The position numbers were made by a program, and so were the translations under genes. Positions 1 to 7,988 of a stretch of 25,829 nucleotides of DNA are shown one piece after another. The DNA comes from Candidatus Kaiserbacteria bacterium (lineage in GTDB: Bacteria; Patescibacteriota; Minisyncoccia; Phycocordibacterales; Phycocordibacteraceae). Below the pieces are notes generated by a model, which saw nothing but the letters and a program-made list of their open reading frames with translations, had not been told where the DNA came from and did no database searches. The stretch spans positions 1 to 25,829 of the forward strand of contig JAHFMQ010000001.1 of NCBI GenBank assembly GCA_023267775.1, written 5' to 3'. Each line of letters begins with the position of its first letter. The first letter of the stretch is position 1.

Positions 1-64
1 CCCGGTGCTTAAGTGAATGTATATTCTAGTTCGAATCGTTCTTTAATATAGGCTTTAAACCTCA

Positions 65-619
65 ATGATAAAGGGGGTGTTTATGGGTGAGTTGACACTA
101 TCGCGTACGCCTTCCGGAATCAAAAAATCAGAGTCCAGGTACTGGATGACCGTCATGTCGGGGATGCATAACTCTCTGGATGAACTCCTCCGGGCAACTA
201 AGGAACACTCGCGTTACTTTGAGATTTCGGAGGCAGCATTGAGTGTTCTGGATCAAAACGCAATCGTGCTTTCGGCCAACATGAAGATCCTCAATCTTGC
301 GATCGTGTCCCCGAGACAACTGGGAATAATTGGTGTCGAATGTTACCACAACATAAAGTGTCGAGGGATTGCTGCCGGATTTTTACCCGGTAGCAATGAA
401 TTGCCATTTCTCATTTGTCGGCAATACCAACTGCAATCCATTGCGCATGATCTAACAATTTCCACAGAACAAACATTTGCGGGCGTGAAAAATAAGCCGC
501 ATCTATTTACGGTGTACCGGGACGAGCACAAGATACGTCTTGATGCTCGAGAGGTACCTCCGTCAATGAGAATCTTTTCCCCTGACACCCCGCTTGTTTG
601 GGTTAAACCTCAACGTTAG
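65..619 (+). CDS. Hypothetical protein, 184 aa
   Basis: I do not recognise this protein. It is a soluble-looking 184-residue product with no clear membrane segment or signal peptide, mixed alpha/beta composition and scattered cysteines (for example CYHNIKC near residue 94) that do not form an obvious zinc motif. Two starts are possible: ATG at 65, or ATG at 83 (MGELTLSRTP), which is preceded by a G-rich AAGGGGGTG stretch 4 nt upstream that could act as a ribosome binding site, a rarity in this window. A TAATAT at 44-49 could be a -10 box for the upstream start. The gene is isolated: it is followed directly by a strong terminator and then by the aspS promoter, so it is transcribed alone or as the last gene of an operon to the left. 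The long open frame, start signals and terminator argue that it is real; its function is unknown. Confidence 0.6.
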   Translation: MIKGVFMGELTLSRTPSGIKKSESRYWMTVMSGMHNSLDELLRATKEHSRYFEISEAALSVLDQNAIVLSANMKILNLAIVSPRQLGIIGVECYHNIKCRGIAAGFLPGSNELPFLICRQYQLQSIAHDLTISTEQTFAGVKNKPHLFTVYRDEHKIRLDAREVPPSMRIFSPDTPLVWVKPQR

Positions 620-623
620 ATGA

Positions 624-662
624 GCGGCCAGAATCCGTTTGGATTCTGGCCGCTCTATTTTT
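624..662 (+). terminator. Rho-independent terminator after the orphan gene
   Basis: A perfect 13-bp inverted repeat (624-636 with 641-653, loop GTTT) is followed by TCTATTTTT. It lies 5 nt after the stop of the 184-aa gene and separates it from aspS. Confidence 0.9.
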
Positions 663-663
663 A

Positions 664-672
664 TGGTACTTT
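664..672 (+). promoter_or_regulatory. Extended -10 promoter of aspS
   Basis: TGGTACTTT fits an extended -10 element (TGn plus hexamer TACTTT). The predicted start of transcription, about 7 nt after the hexamer, falls near 679, 3 nt before the aspS ATG, so the mRNA would be nearly leaderless. TTATAC at 671-676 is an alternative hexamer. Confidence 0.5.
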
Positions 673-681
673 ATACGATAT

Positions 682-2073
682 ATGCAGGGCAGAATACTTG
701 TTGCCGATTTGGGCAATCATATTGGAGAATTAGTCTCGATTTCGGGCTGGGTCGACGTGCGACGTGATCAGGGCAAGATGGTCTTTTTTGATTTCCGCGA
801 CCGCAGTGGTTTGGTACAGGGAGTCGTACTCCCGAAAAGTCCTGCGATGGAAATCGCGAAAGATATTCGTAACGAATACGTCGTTCGTGTTGAAGGTCTC
901 GTGAATAAGCGGCCAGAAAAGAACGTGCAAGCTGATCGGCAAAATGGCGATATTGAGCTTGAGATACAGACCATTGAAATCCTGAACCCATCGGAGCCGA
1001 TGCCGTTTGATATTTCGGGAGATACAAGCGGTATTGATGAAAATGTCCGCGCAGAATACCGCTACCTCGATCTTCGCTCAAAACGCATGCAAAAAAATAT
1101 GCGCGTACGGAGCGAATTCATCAGACGGTGTCGAGAATATTTGTTTGCAAATGATTTTACGGAAATTGAAACGCCGCTTCTCACTGAATCAACGCCTGAA
1201 GGCTCACGCGATTTCGTTGTGCCTTCGCGCCTGCATCCCGGCAAGTTCTATGCGCTTCCACAATCGCCTCAACAATATAAACAACTTCTCATGACCGCTG
1301 GGTTCGAACGTTACTTCCAAATAGCGCGCGCGGTGCGAGATGAGGACCTGCGCGCCGATCGCGGCTTTGAGCATACCCAGCTTGATCTTGAAATGTCATT
1401 CGTGACTATGGATGATGTGATGGCAGCCGTAGAAGATATGGTAACGACGGTCGTTGAGGCAATGGGCTACACGATACAACAAAAACCATTTCCGCGTATT
1501 TCATACAAAGACGCAATGGAAAAATATGGCGCCGATAAATTTGATCTACGTACCGAGAATGAAAAAACTGCAAAAGTGCTTGCCTACGCATGGGTTGTGA
1601 ACTTCCCATTTTTTGAGAAGACAGACGAGGGCGAATGGACTTTCACTCATAATCCGTTCTCGATGCCAATTCCTGAACATCTTGAATGGCTCATGAAGGG
1701 CGAACATATCGGCGACATATTAACGACGCAATACGATCTCGTTTGTAATGGCTTTGAGACAGGCGGGGGCTCGATTCGCGCGCATAAACCCGAAATTCTT
1801 GAAGCGGTTTACAAGGTCATGGGCTTTTCAAATGAGGGACTTGAGGAGCGCGTGGGGCATATGTTGAAAGCATTTCGACACGGCACACCACCACATGGCG
1901 GCATTGCCCTTGGCATCGAACGCATGGTCATGAATCTTACTGGCGAGACATATCTGCGCGAGGTCCAAGCATTTCCCATGACGCGTGGCGGCCAGACATC
2001 CGTCATGAAGGCGCCAAAACCTTTAACTGAGAAGCAATTGAAAGAGCTCGGTCTCAAAATCGACAAAAAATAG
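682..2073 (+). CDS. aspS: Aspartyl-tRNA synthetase without GAD insertion
   Basis: Class IIb synthetase that charges tRNA with aspartate in the cytoplasm. The OB-fold anticodon-binding domain spans about residues 1-105. Catalytic motif 1 is around FTEIETPLLTES (159-170), the flipping-loop region is PSRLHPGKFYALPQSPQ (181-197), motif 2 is ARAVRDEDLRADR (215-227) and motif 3 is GIALGIERMVM (407-417). The sequence is of the bacterial type, but the protein has only 463 residues against about 590 for the family: the GAD domain normally inserted between the YGADKFDLR block (282-290) and the WVVNFPFFE block (304-312) is missing, leaving about 13 linker residues. Motif 2 also has AVRDED where FRDED is usual. 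No stop or frameshift is seen, so the deletion looks evolved rather than damaged. First gene of a ten-gene plus-strand run; pepA follows after 4 nt. Confidence 0.95.
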   Translation: MQGRILVADLGNHIGELVSISGWVDVRRDQGKMVFFDFRDRSGLVQGVVLPKSPAMEIAKDIRNEYVVRVEGLVNKRPEKNVQADRQNGDIELEIQTIEILNPSEPMPFDISGDTSGIDENVRAEYRYLDLRSKRMQKNMRVRSEFIRRCREYLFANDFTEIETPLLTESTPEGSRDFVVPSRLHPGKFYALPQSPQQYKQLLMTAGFERYFQIARAVRDEDLRADRGFEHTQLDLEMSFVTMDDVMAAVEDMVTTVVEAMGYTIQQKPFPRISYKDAMEKYGADKFDLRTENEKTAKVLAYAWVVNFPFFEKTDEGEWTFTHNPFSMPIPEHLEWLMKGEHIGDILTTQYDLVCNGFETGGGSIRAHKPEILEAVYKVMGFSNEGLEERVGHMLKAFRHGTPPHGGIALGIERMVMNLTGETYLREVQAFPMTRGGQTSVMKAPKPLTEKQLKELGLKIDKK

Positions 2074-2077
2074 TTCG

Positions 2078-3493
2078 ATGGAAATTGATTTTAAAAGGGG
2101 GAGTATCGAACATACACCGCATGGATATGCGCGCGTCCAGATTACTGAGAAATCGAAAGGAACGAAATGTCTTGTAAAAGAAGGGGACAGCGAAATTCTT
2201 GAAATCGGCGCTGGAAAGTTTGCCGATATGAATTTGAGAAAGTTCATAATCCTCTGTCGTTCAATCGTGAGCGCGGCAAAAGCTAATAAATCAAAAAAGA
2301 TTGCACTTCAGTTTGACCGTACATCAGAACTTTTTAAAAACCTGCAGGCGGTCCCTCCTGAACATATTTCTCAGCTTGCAGCTGAAAATTTCGAAATGGC
2401 TAATTTCGAATTTAACGTATTCAAAACGAAACCAAAGGAAGGCTGGAACATAGTCGAAGAAATCTTTTTGTACGGGAAGTCTTCTCCGTCAATCGAAAAG
2501 GCAGTGAAGAAGGGTCAGGAGATAGGGAGGGCGGTTAATGCTTGCCGAACACTTTCCAACACGCCTGGTGGCGATATCACTCCAACATCGCTCGCACAGG
2601 CCGCTAAGAAAGCCATGAAGGGGTTGCCGGTACGAGTGACCACACTGCACACAAAAGAGATGCAGAAACTTGGAATGGGTGCTCTTTTAGGGGTTGCTAA
2701 AGGTTCGAGTGAAGCGCCGACGTTTACAATCCTTGAGTATAAAGGCGGCAAAGGAGCTCCTGTCGTGCTGGCAGGCAAAGGCGTCACCTTTGATAGCGGA
2801 GGGCTCAATTTAAAACCTTCAAACGGCATATATGAGATGCATATGGACATGTCTGGGGCTGCCGCGGTTATTCATGCAGTAGCTCTGGCGGCACGACTAA
2901 AACTCAAAACATCGGTCATCGGTCTCATCCCTGCGGTTGAAAATATGCCAGGGAATAATGCTTATCGACCAGGGGATATATTGAAGTCTCTTTCCGGAAA
3001 AACAATTGAAGTGTTAAACACCGATGCGGAAGGACGACTTATCCTTGCCGATGCGCTTACGTATGCAAAGCGATTCAAACCGTCTGTCGTGATCGATGTC
3101 GCAACGCTTACAGGCGCGGCGCTTTCCGCACTCGGACTTCACGCAAGCGCTCTCTTAACTCGCGATGATAATCTTGCCGAAAAAATTGCTCAGGATGCTG
3201 AAACTTCAGGTGATTATGTATGGAGGCTTCCATTATGGGATGAATATGAAGAGGGCGTGAAGGGCACATTTGCAGATCTCGCGAATGCAGGGAATGGAAG
3301 CTCCGCCCGCTACGGAGGCGCGATTGAGGGCGGTATGTTTCTCTGGCAATTTGCAAAAGAACTGGAATGTCCGTGGGCGCATCTCGATATCGCACCGCGT
3401 ATGACCGCAGCACCGCAAGATGAACTTGCCAAAGGTGCTGTCGGCGCTCCAGTCCGTCTCCTGATAAGATTTATAGAACAATGGAAACCGTAG
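2078..3493 (+). CDS. pepA: M17 leucyl aminopeptidase
   Basis: Cytosolic two-metal aminopeptidase that removes N-terminal residues from peptides during protein turnover. The C-terminal catalytic domain is clear: AGKGVTFDSGG (232-242) carries the metal- and substrate-binding Lys and Asp, MDMSGAA (256-262) supplies a further Asp, and NTDAEGRLILADAL (314-327) is the family signature with the metal-binding Asp/Glu and catalytic Arg. The N-terminal domain is weakly conserved, as is usual. The length of 471 aa is close to the family norm of 480-500. It starts 4 nt after aspS without a Shine-Dalgarno sequence, and its last 13 nt overlap scpA, indicating translational coupling. The link with aspS and scpAB looks like operon packing rather than a functional pathway. 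Confidence 0.94.
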   Translation: MEIDFKRGSIEHTPHGYARVQITEKSKGTKCLVKEGDSEILEIGAGKFADMNLRKFIILCRSIVSAAKANKSKKIALQFDRTSELFKNLQAVPPEHISQLAAENFEMANFEFNVFKTKPKEGWNIVEEIFLYGKSSPSIEKAVKKGQEIGRAVNACRTLSNTPGGDITPTSLAQAAKKAMKGLPVRVTTLHTKEMQKLGMGALLGVAKGSSEAPTFTILEYKGGKGAPVVLAGKGVTFDSGGLNLKPSNGIYEMHMDMSGAAAVIHAVALAARLKLKTSVIGLIPAVENMPGNNAYRPGDILKSLSGKTIEVLNTDAEGRLILADALTYAKRFKPSVVIDVATLTGAALSALGLHASALLTRDDNLAEKIAQDAETSGDYVWRLPLWDEYEEGVKGTFADLANAGNGSSARYGGAIEGGMFLWQFAKELECPWAHLDIAPRMTAAPQDELAKGAVGAPVRLLIRFIEQWKP

Positions 3494-4224
3494 TTCCCAA
3501 AACTGGATTCTCAATAAAAACAGCCTCGTACGAAGGTCCATTTGAAATACTTCTCGACCTTATTGAAGCGCGCAAACTGTTAGTCAATGAACTTGCCCTC
3601 GCAAACATTACCGAAGAGTACGTTCAGCATGTACGTGCCCAGGAAACTTTCCCTGTTGAAGAAACCGCAAATTTTATCCAGATTGCTGCGACGCTCCTAC
3701 TCATCAAATCAAAGTCGCTTATTCCGGACCTCGAGTTAACTGACGAGGAGAACGCCGATGTTGAAGATTTGAAACGACGTCTTGCGGCATACGAGAAAGT
3801 CCGTAGCGCGGCACGAGAACTTGCGCGAATATATGGTAAGCGGGTCATGGTACCAGCGGGGGAGCGTGCGCCAGAAGTCTCTTTTTCGCCCTCACAAGAT
3901 TTGTCTGCCGCGGCTCTAGCGACAGCACTCGCACGAGTTCTCGCTGCCCGTGAAGCTGTTGAAATACTCCCCGAAGTCCACGTAAAGCCGCTTGTGACAA
4001 TTGAAGAAATGATGGACCGTCTCGCTAAACGCGTTGAAAGCGCACTAACACTTTCGTTCAAAGAATTTGCCGGAGGGACGAAAGAGAAGGTAGAGGTTAT
4101 CGTTTCCTTCCTCGCGCTTCTTGAGCTTGTAAAACAGGGCGCGGTCGCCGCTGAGCAGTATGATGTTCACGGAGATATTCGTATCAGCCATACTGCGCCG
4201 GCGTCCGTTCCACGTTATGGATAG
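3481..4224 (+). CDS. scpA: Segregation and condensation protein A (ScpA kleisin)
   Basis: Kleisin subunit that bridges SMC head domains and, with ScpB, forms the bacterial condensin that organises and segregates the chromosome. The N-terminal signature YEGPFEILLDLIEARKL (17-33) and the helix IQIAATLLLIKSKSLIP (about 66-82) are typical of ScpA. An acidic, variable middle section follows, and a C-terminal winged-helix region (about 185-240, ending with a LLELVKQGAV helix) binds SMC. At 247 aa the length is normal. The start ATG lies inside the last codons of pepA, and scpB follows after 48 nt, the usual scpA-scpB order. No smc gene is in the window. Confidence 0.93.
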   Translation: METVVPKTGFSIKTASYEGPFEILLDLIEARKLLVNELALANITEEYVQHVRAQETFPVEETANFIQIAATLLLIKSKSLIPDLELTDEENADVEDLKRRLAAYEKVRSAARELARIYGKRVMVPAGERAPEVSFSPSQDLSAAALATALARVLAAREAVEILPEVHVKPLVTIEEMMDRLAKRVESALTLSFKEFAGGTKEKVEVIVSFLALLELVKQGAVAAEQYDVHGDIRISHTAPASVPRYG

Positions 4225-4272
4225 ATGTTTTCCACAAAAATAACCGCTGTTCCATCTTATAGATAGTACGTT

Positions 4273-4845
4273 ATGATGTGGAGAATGCTTACTCCTCCAG
4301 CCGCTCTCCATGCGCTCCTTTTCGCCTCGGGCGAACCTCTTAAAAAAAAGCAGTTAGCTACACTTCTTAACCTGAAAGAAGAGGAATTAACTGTAGTAAT
4401 TGCCGCTCTTAACAAATTGCTTGCCGGAAGCGGCATTGCTCTCATTGAGACTTCTGCCGAACTCGAATTACGAACGGCTCCTGAAGCCGCTAGTCTTGTA
4501 AAGAAACTCCGCGAAAGCGAGCTCTCACGTGATCTGGGGGCGGCCAGTCTAGAGACGCTTGCGGTCATAGCCTACCAAGATGGATCGACCCGCTCTGAAA
4601 TTGATTGGGTACGAGGAGTTAATTCTTCGACATCACTCCGCAATCTTCTGTTGAGGGGTCTTATTGAGGGGAAGGAAGACGAGCGAGATAAGCGCCGTAT
4701 TCGTTACAATCTCACAACCGAGGCACTAGCTCATTTGGGTATTACAAATGCGAGTCAACTTCCTCGAGCAGAGGAATTACGAGCTGCAGCTGCGCAAATT
4801 ATTGAGGAAGAAGCGAAAGAGACCGCTCAAGCAGAAGTAGCTTAA
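4273..4845 (+). CDS. scpB: Segregation and condensation protein B (ScpB)
   Basis: Winged-helix partner of ScpA that dimerises and stabilises the SMC-kleisin complex. The family signature LHALLFASGEPLKKKQLATL is near the N-terminus, and the second winged helix contains LETLAVIAYQDGSTRSEIDWVRG and LRNLLLRGLIEG. The C-terminal tail is an acidic, alanine-rich helix, as is common. The length of 190 aa is normal. The start is uncertain: ATG at 4273, 4276 and 4285 are all in frame. TATAGA (4258-4263) and TAGTAC (4264-4269) are possible -10 hexamers that would give a leader of only a few nucleotides. The dacA-like gene follows after 10 nt. Confidence 0.93.
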   Translation: MMWRMLTPPAALHALLFASGEPLKKKQLATLLNLKEEELTVVIAALNKLLAGSGIALIETSAELELRTAPEAASLVKKLRESELSRDLGAASLETLAVIAYQDGSTRSEIDWVRGVNSSTSLRNLLLRGLIEGKEDERDKRRIRYNLTTEALAHLGITNASQLPRAEELRAAAAQIIEEEAKETAQAEVA

Positions 4846-4855
4846 GTTACTGAGT

Positions 4856-5806
4856 ATGGATACTGTTGATTTACAAAAACTTGCAACGCGGACTCGGTAT
4901 ATGCGTGAGACAAGTGTCGCGCTGCTTGTATCAGTAGGGCTTCTTGTTGTATTTCTTTTCATACCACTTAAAACGCAAAATGTTTCGTCGGAGCCGACAG
5001 TGATTGTCGCAACCTCGACGATTCCGAACGCATTTGCTCAGATTCCGCTCGAAGCTAAAGCAGCTATTGTCTACGACCTTGCATTTGGGACAACGTTATA
5101 TGAGAAAAACGCAGATGCACAACTTCCGCTCGCTTCCTTAACCAAACTTTTGACGGTGTATGCGGCACTGACCGAACTGGCACCACATACCCCTATTACT
5201 ATTTCAACGGAAGCGACCCATCTCGATGGCCCGCACGCTTTTACCAAAGGTCAGACTTTTACACTTTCTGATCTAGCGCGACTCACGCTCGTAGCATCTC
5301 TTAATGACGGGGCAGCGGCCATCGCACTTGAAACTGCAGCACGAAAAAATGTTTCCCCTCAGCAAGCGCTTGCAGGAACGGCAGCGGCACTGTCCCTATC
5401 TCAAACCTATGCGGTGAATGGCAATGGGCTTGATGTTAATCCAGCGATTTCTGGCGGTTATGGCTCAGCTCACGATCTTGCTCGACTCGCCGGCGCACTA
5501 CTTAAAAAAGCTCCCGATATCGCCTCTGCAACGACTCAAGATTTCGCACAAGCAGCATCCCTGGCGGGAACTATATTCAAGGTTAAAAATACCGATCCTA
5601 TAGTGGGTACCATTCCACGGCTTCTTTTGTCAAAAACTGGTTTTACTGATCTTGCTGGCGGAAATCTTGTACTCGTATTTGATGCGGGGATCCAGCACCC
5701 GATTGCTGTGGTCGTACTCGGATCTTCAATGAAGGCTCGCTTCACGGACGGCAGTGCACTTGTTGCTGCGACAATTGCACACTTTGCCGGAGTACAGTCT
5801 TTATGA
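4856..5806 (+). CDS. dacA: D-alanyl-D-alanine carboxypeptidase, S11 family
   Basis: Penicillin-binding serine peptidase that trims the terminal D-Ala from peptidoglycan stem peptides outside the cytoplasmic membrane. One N-terminal membrane segment (about 20-38) serves as anchor or uncleaved signal. The three active-site motifs are present in order: SLTK (94-97, nucleophile Ser94 and Lys97), SLN (148-150) and KTG (260-262). The protein is short (316 aa) and lacks the C-terminal beta domain and amphipathic anchor of DacA/PBP5, as in many compact S11 enzymes, so the symbol is by family rather than strict orthology. The stop TGA overlaps the mraY start in an ATGA, implying coupled translation with lipid II synthesis genes. 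Confidence 0.9.
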   Translation: MDTVDLQKLATRTRYMRETSVALLVSVGLLVVFLFIPLKTQNVSSEPTVIVATSTIPNAFAQIPLEAKAAIVYDLAFGTTLYEKNADAQLPLASLTKLLTVYAALTELAPHTPITISTEATHLDGPHAFTKGQTFTLSDLARLTLVASLNDGAAAIALETAARKNVSPQQALAGTAAALSLSQTYAVNGNGLDVNPAISGGYGSAHDLARLAGALLKKAPDIASATTQDFAQAASLAGTIFKVKNTDPIVGTIPRLLLSKTGFTDLAGGNLVLVFDAGIQHPIAVVVLGSSMKARFTDGSALVAATIAHFAGVQSL

Positions 5807-6867
5807 TCACCTCAAATCTGATCAAAATATTTATTCCAGCAACCTCCGCGTTTGTTATTGGAATCCTTTTTGCACCAATTCTGACTCATTATTTGTATAA
5901 GCATCGGGTCTGGAAGAAAACAAAAGGGAAGATTGCCCTCGATGGCACAACGGCGGTTGAGTTCGAAAAACTTCGCACAAGTGAAGAAACTTCAACACCT
6001 CGAATGGGTGGGATTCTTATTTGGGTGAGTGTGATTATTGTGACGGTTGGTACATGGGTGCTTGCGCGGATTTTCCCGACGTCCTTGTTTGAAAAACTTG
6101 ATTTCTTGAGTCGAAGTCAAACGTGGATTCCACTGTTTTCTCTTTTGGCCGGAGCTCTTATGGGGTTTGTAAATGACTTACTTGATATTCAGCCTTCGGG
6201 TGAGCGTGGTGTGCGTCTACGCACACGACTTCTTTTTGTTACCGTCATTTCTCTCATCATTGGTTGGTGGTTTTACGCAAAACTTGGTATTACCGCAATT
6301 GGAATTCCGGGGGACGGCGGACTTGAGATAGGGGTACTTGTGATTCCTCTCTTTGTTTTTACATCACTTGGTCTCTACGCGGGAGGTGTCATCGATGGTA
6401 TTGATGGACTCGCGGGCGGAGTTCTCAGTTCAGCTTTCATGGCATATGCGGGTATAGCATATCTTCAAAATCAACTAAACGTCGCAGCGTTTTCAGCGAC
6501 CGTCACCGGAGCCATACTCGCGTTTCTCTGGTTCAATATCCCGCCTGCGCGATTTTGGATGACCGAAACAGGCACGATGGGGCTTACTATGACGCTTGCG
6601 GTTATAGCATTTATGACAGACACACTGGGAAATGGTTATGGGGTCGCGGCGCTTCCCGTCATTGCATTTCCGCTTGTCATTACGGTTCTCTCAAACGTTA
6701 TACAAATCGCTTCAAAAAAGTTTCGAGGGAAAAAAGTATTTCGTATTGCGCCACTGCACCACCATTTTGAAGCAATTGGATGGCCGTCTTACAAGGTCAC
6801 GATGCGCTACTGGATTATTTCAATTGTGTGCGCCGTACTTGGAACGACTATCGCCCTTCTGAAATAG
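5803..6867 (+). CDS. mraY: MraY-type phospho-MurNAc-pentapeptide transferase, altered active site
   Basis: Polytopic membrane enzyme expected to transfer phospho-MurNAc-pentapeptide to undecaprenyl phosphate, giving lipid I. About ten membrane segments are visible. The MraY-specific C-terminal signature RIAPLHHHFEAIGWP (314-328), with the histidine triad 319-321, is intact, as is RMGG near residue 67. The catalytic positions differ from the family consensus: the usual DD of loop 2 is N124-D125 (GFVNDLLDI), the NLTDGLDGLA block reads GVIDGIDGLA (195-204) and the usual GDxGS is TETGT (254-258), so the third catalytic Asp is Glu255. The reading frame is intact. It overlaps dacA by 4 nt and is followed by ftsW and murG, which supports a lipid I role, although no mur ligases are nearby. 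A relative acting on another UDP-sugar cannot be excluded. Confidence 0.85.
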   Translation: MITSNLIKIFIPATSAFVIGILFAPILTHYLYKHRVWKKTKGKIALDGTTAVEFEKLRTSEETSTPRMGGILIWVSVIIVTVGTWVLARIFPTSLFEKLDFLSRSQTWIPLFSLLAGALMGFVNDLLDIQPSGERGVRLRTRLLFVTVISLIIGWWFYAKLGITAIGIPGDGGLEIGVLVIPLFVFTSLGLYAGGVIDGIDGLAGGVLSSAFMAYAGIAYLQNQLNVAAFSATVTGAILAFLWFNIPPARFWMTETGTMGLTMTLAVIAFMTDTLGNGYGVAALPVIAFPLVITVLSNVIQIASKKFRGKKVFRIAPLHHHFEAIGWPSYKVTMRYWIISIVCAVLGTTIALLK

Positions 6868-6868
6868 T

Positions 6869-7966
6869 ATGAAAATTATTTCCGGCGATCGCATCCTTCT
6901 CATGCTGGTGTTAGTGAGCGCCTTTGCGGGCTTTGCAATCTTTGCATCGGCAGAACTTGGTCTCCTTGCTCGGGAAAGTAGTTCGATATCTCGAGACATT
7001 ATGTTGCAGGCTGGTCTCGGGCTCGGAATAGGGTTTTTGGCTCTTTTTTTTACCCGATCTGTTTCTTTAACAATCGTAAAACGTTTCGCCCCTTATATCT
7101 ACGTGCTCACTATTCTTTTTACATTATGCGTTTTTATACCGGGCATTGGATTACACGCAAATGGCGCAACTCGTTGGGTTAATTTTGGTTTTACTACGGT
7201 ACAACCAGCTGAGTTTTTAAAAATAGGTTTCGTGCTTGTGCTTGCGTGGTGGCTCGCATCTCATGCACAGCAACTCTCTAATCCGAAGAAAGGGTTATTA
7301 CCGTTTTTAGGCCTCCTTATTATACCGGCAGTTGTTTTGGCGATACAGCCGAATAATTCTATGATGCTGCTCATTCTTTTGACTGGTATGGTGATGTATT
7401 TTGCCGCCGGGGCACCATGGCGAGATTTTCAGTTTCTTGCGGCCGGAGTAATTATCGCCTTCGCAGTTATTGTCATAGCACGACCATACGTACTTGAGCG
7501 CATTAAAACCTTTATCAACCCGTCAGCAAATTCCCTTAACAGCGGCTACCAGATACAGCAGTCACTAATTGCAATTGGTTCGGGTGGTCTTTTTGGAAGG
7601 GGGCTTGGCCAAAGCGTTGAAAAATTTAATTACTTACCAGAACCTGAGGGAGACTCCATTTTTGCTGTCTACGCTGAAGAGACAGGATTTATTGGAGCAT
7701 TTATTCTACTTGCGCTTCTTGTGGCTTTTGCGGCGCGGGGAATTGTTATTGCCGGGCATTCTCATGACCTCTTTGGTGGGTGCGTTGCGCTCGGTTTTTC
7801 TTTTATGATTATCCTGCAGGCGTTTATAAATATTTCGGCCATGCTTGGTATCATTCCGCTTACAGGATTACCGTTACCGTTCGTTTCTCGTGGTGGAACA
7901 TCGCTCGTAGCCATTCTTACCATGTGCGGCTTCATTCTAAATGTTGCCGCTCATAGAAGGGCATAA
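6869..7966 (+). CDS. ftsW: SEDS glycosyltransferase (FtsW/RodA family)
   Basis: Integral membrane peptidoglycan polymerase that joins lipid II units and works with a class B PBP. About ten hydrophobic segments are present. Conserved SEDS features are ATRWVNFG (100-107), QPAEFLKIG (112-120), GLGQSVEKFNYLPEPEGD (245-262) with the catalytic Asp of the large extracytoplasmic loop at D262, the following FAVYAEETGFIG, and the C-terminal GLPLPFVSRGGTS. The usual QPDxGT motif of loop 2 reads QPNNSM (160-165). At 365 aa the length is typical. Its place between mraY and murG matches the FtsW position in division/cell-wall clusters, so FtsW is preferred to RodA, but sequence alone does not settle this. 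It starts 1 nt after mraY. Confidence 0.9.
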   Translation: MKIISGDRILLMLVLVSAFAGFAIFASAELGLLARESSSISRDIMLQAGLGLGIGFLALFFTRSVSLTIVKRFAPYIYVLTILFTLCVFIPGIGLHANGATRWVNFGFTTVQPAEFLKIGFVLVLAWWLASHAQQLSNPKKGLLPFLGLLIIPAVVLAIQPNNSMMLLILLTGMVMYFAAGAPWRDFQFLAAGVIIAFAVIVIARPYVLERIKTFINPSANSLNSGYQIQQSLIAIGSGGLFGRGLGQSVEKFNYLPEPEGDSIFAVYAEETGFIGAFILLALLVAFAARGIVIAGHSHDLFGGCVALGFSFMIILQAFINISAMLGIIPLTGLPLPFVSRGGTSLVAILTMCGFILNVAAHRRA

Positions 7967-7969
7967 AAC

Positions 7970-7978
7970 TGATACAAT
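7970..7978 (+). promoter_or_regulatory. Extended -10 promoter of murG
   Basis: TGATACAAT just after the ftsW stop ends 10 nt before the murG ATG at 7989. The predicted transcription start near 7985 gives a leader of about 4 nt. The same nonamer precedes dnaB. Confidence 0.55.
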
Positions 7979-7988
7979 TAAGGCAATT

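Noticed and set aside
3624..4061. 145-codon minus-strand frame opposite scpA
   Set aside because: Ser/Ala/Arg-rich antisense product with no start signal; scpA is clear on the plus strand.
7941..7988. Upstream start for murG (ATG 7941)
   Set aside because: It would overlap the ftsW end, add 16 residues before the conserved MIIVFTGGGTGG start and include the promoter inside the gene.
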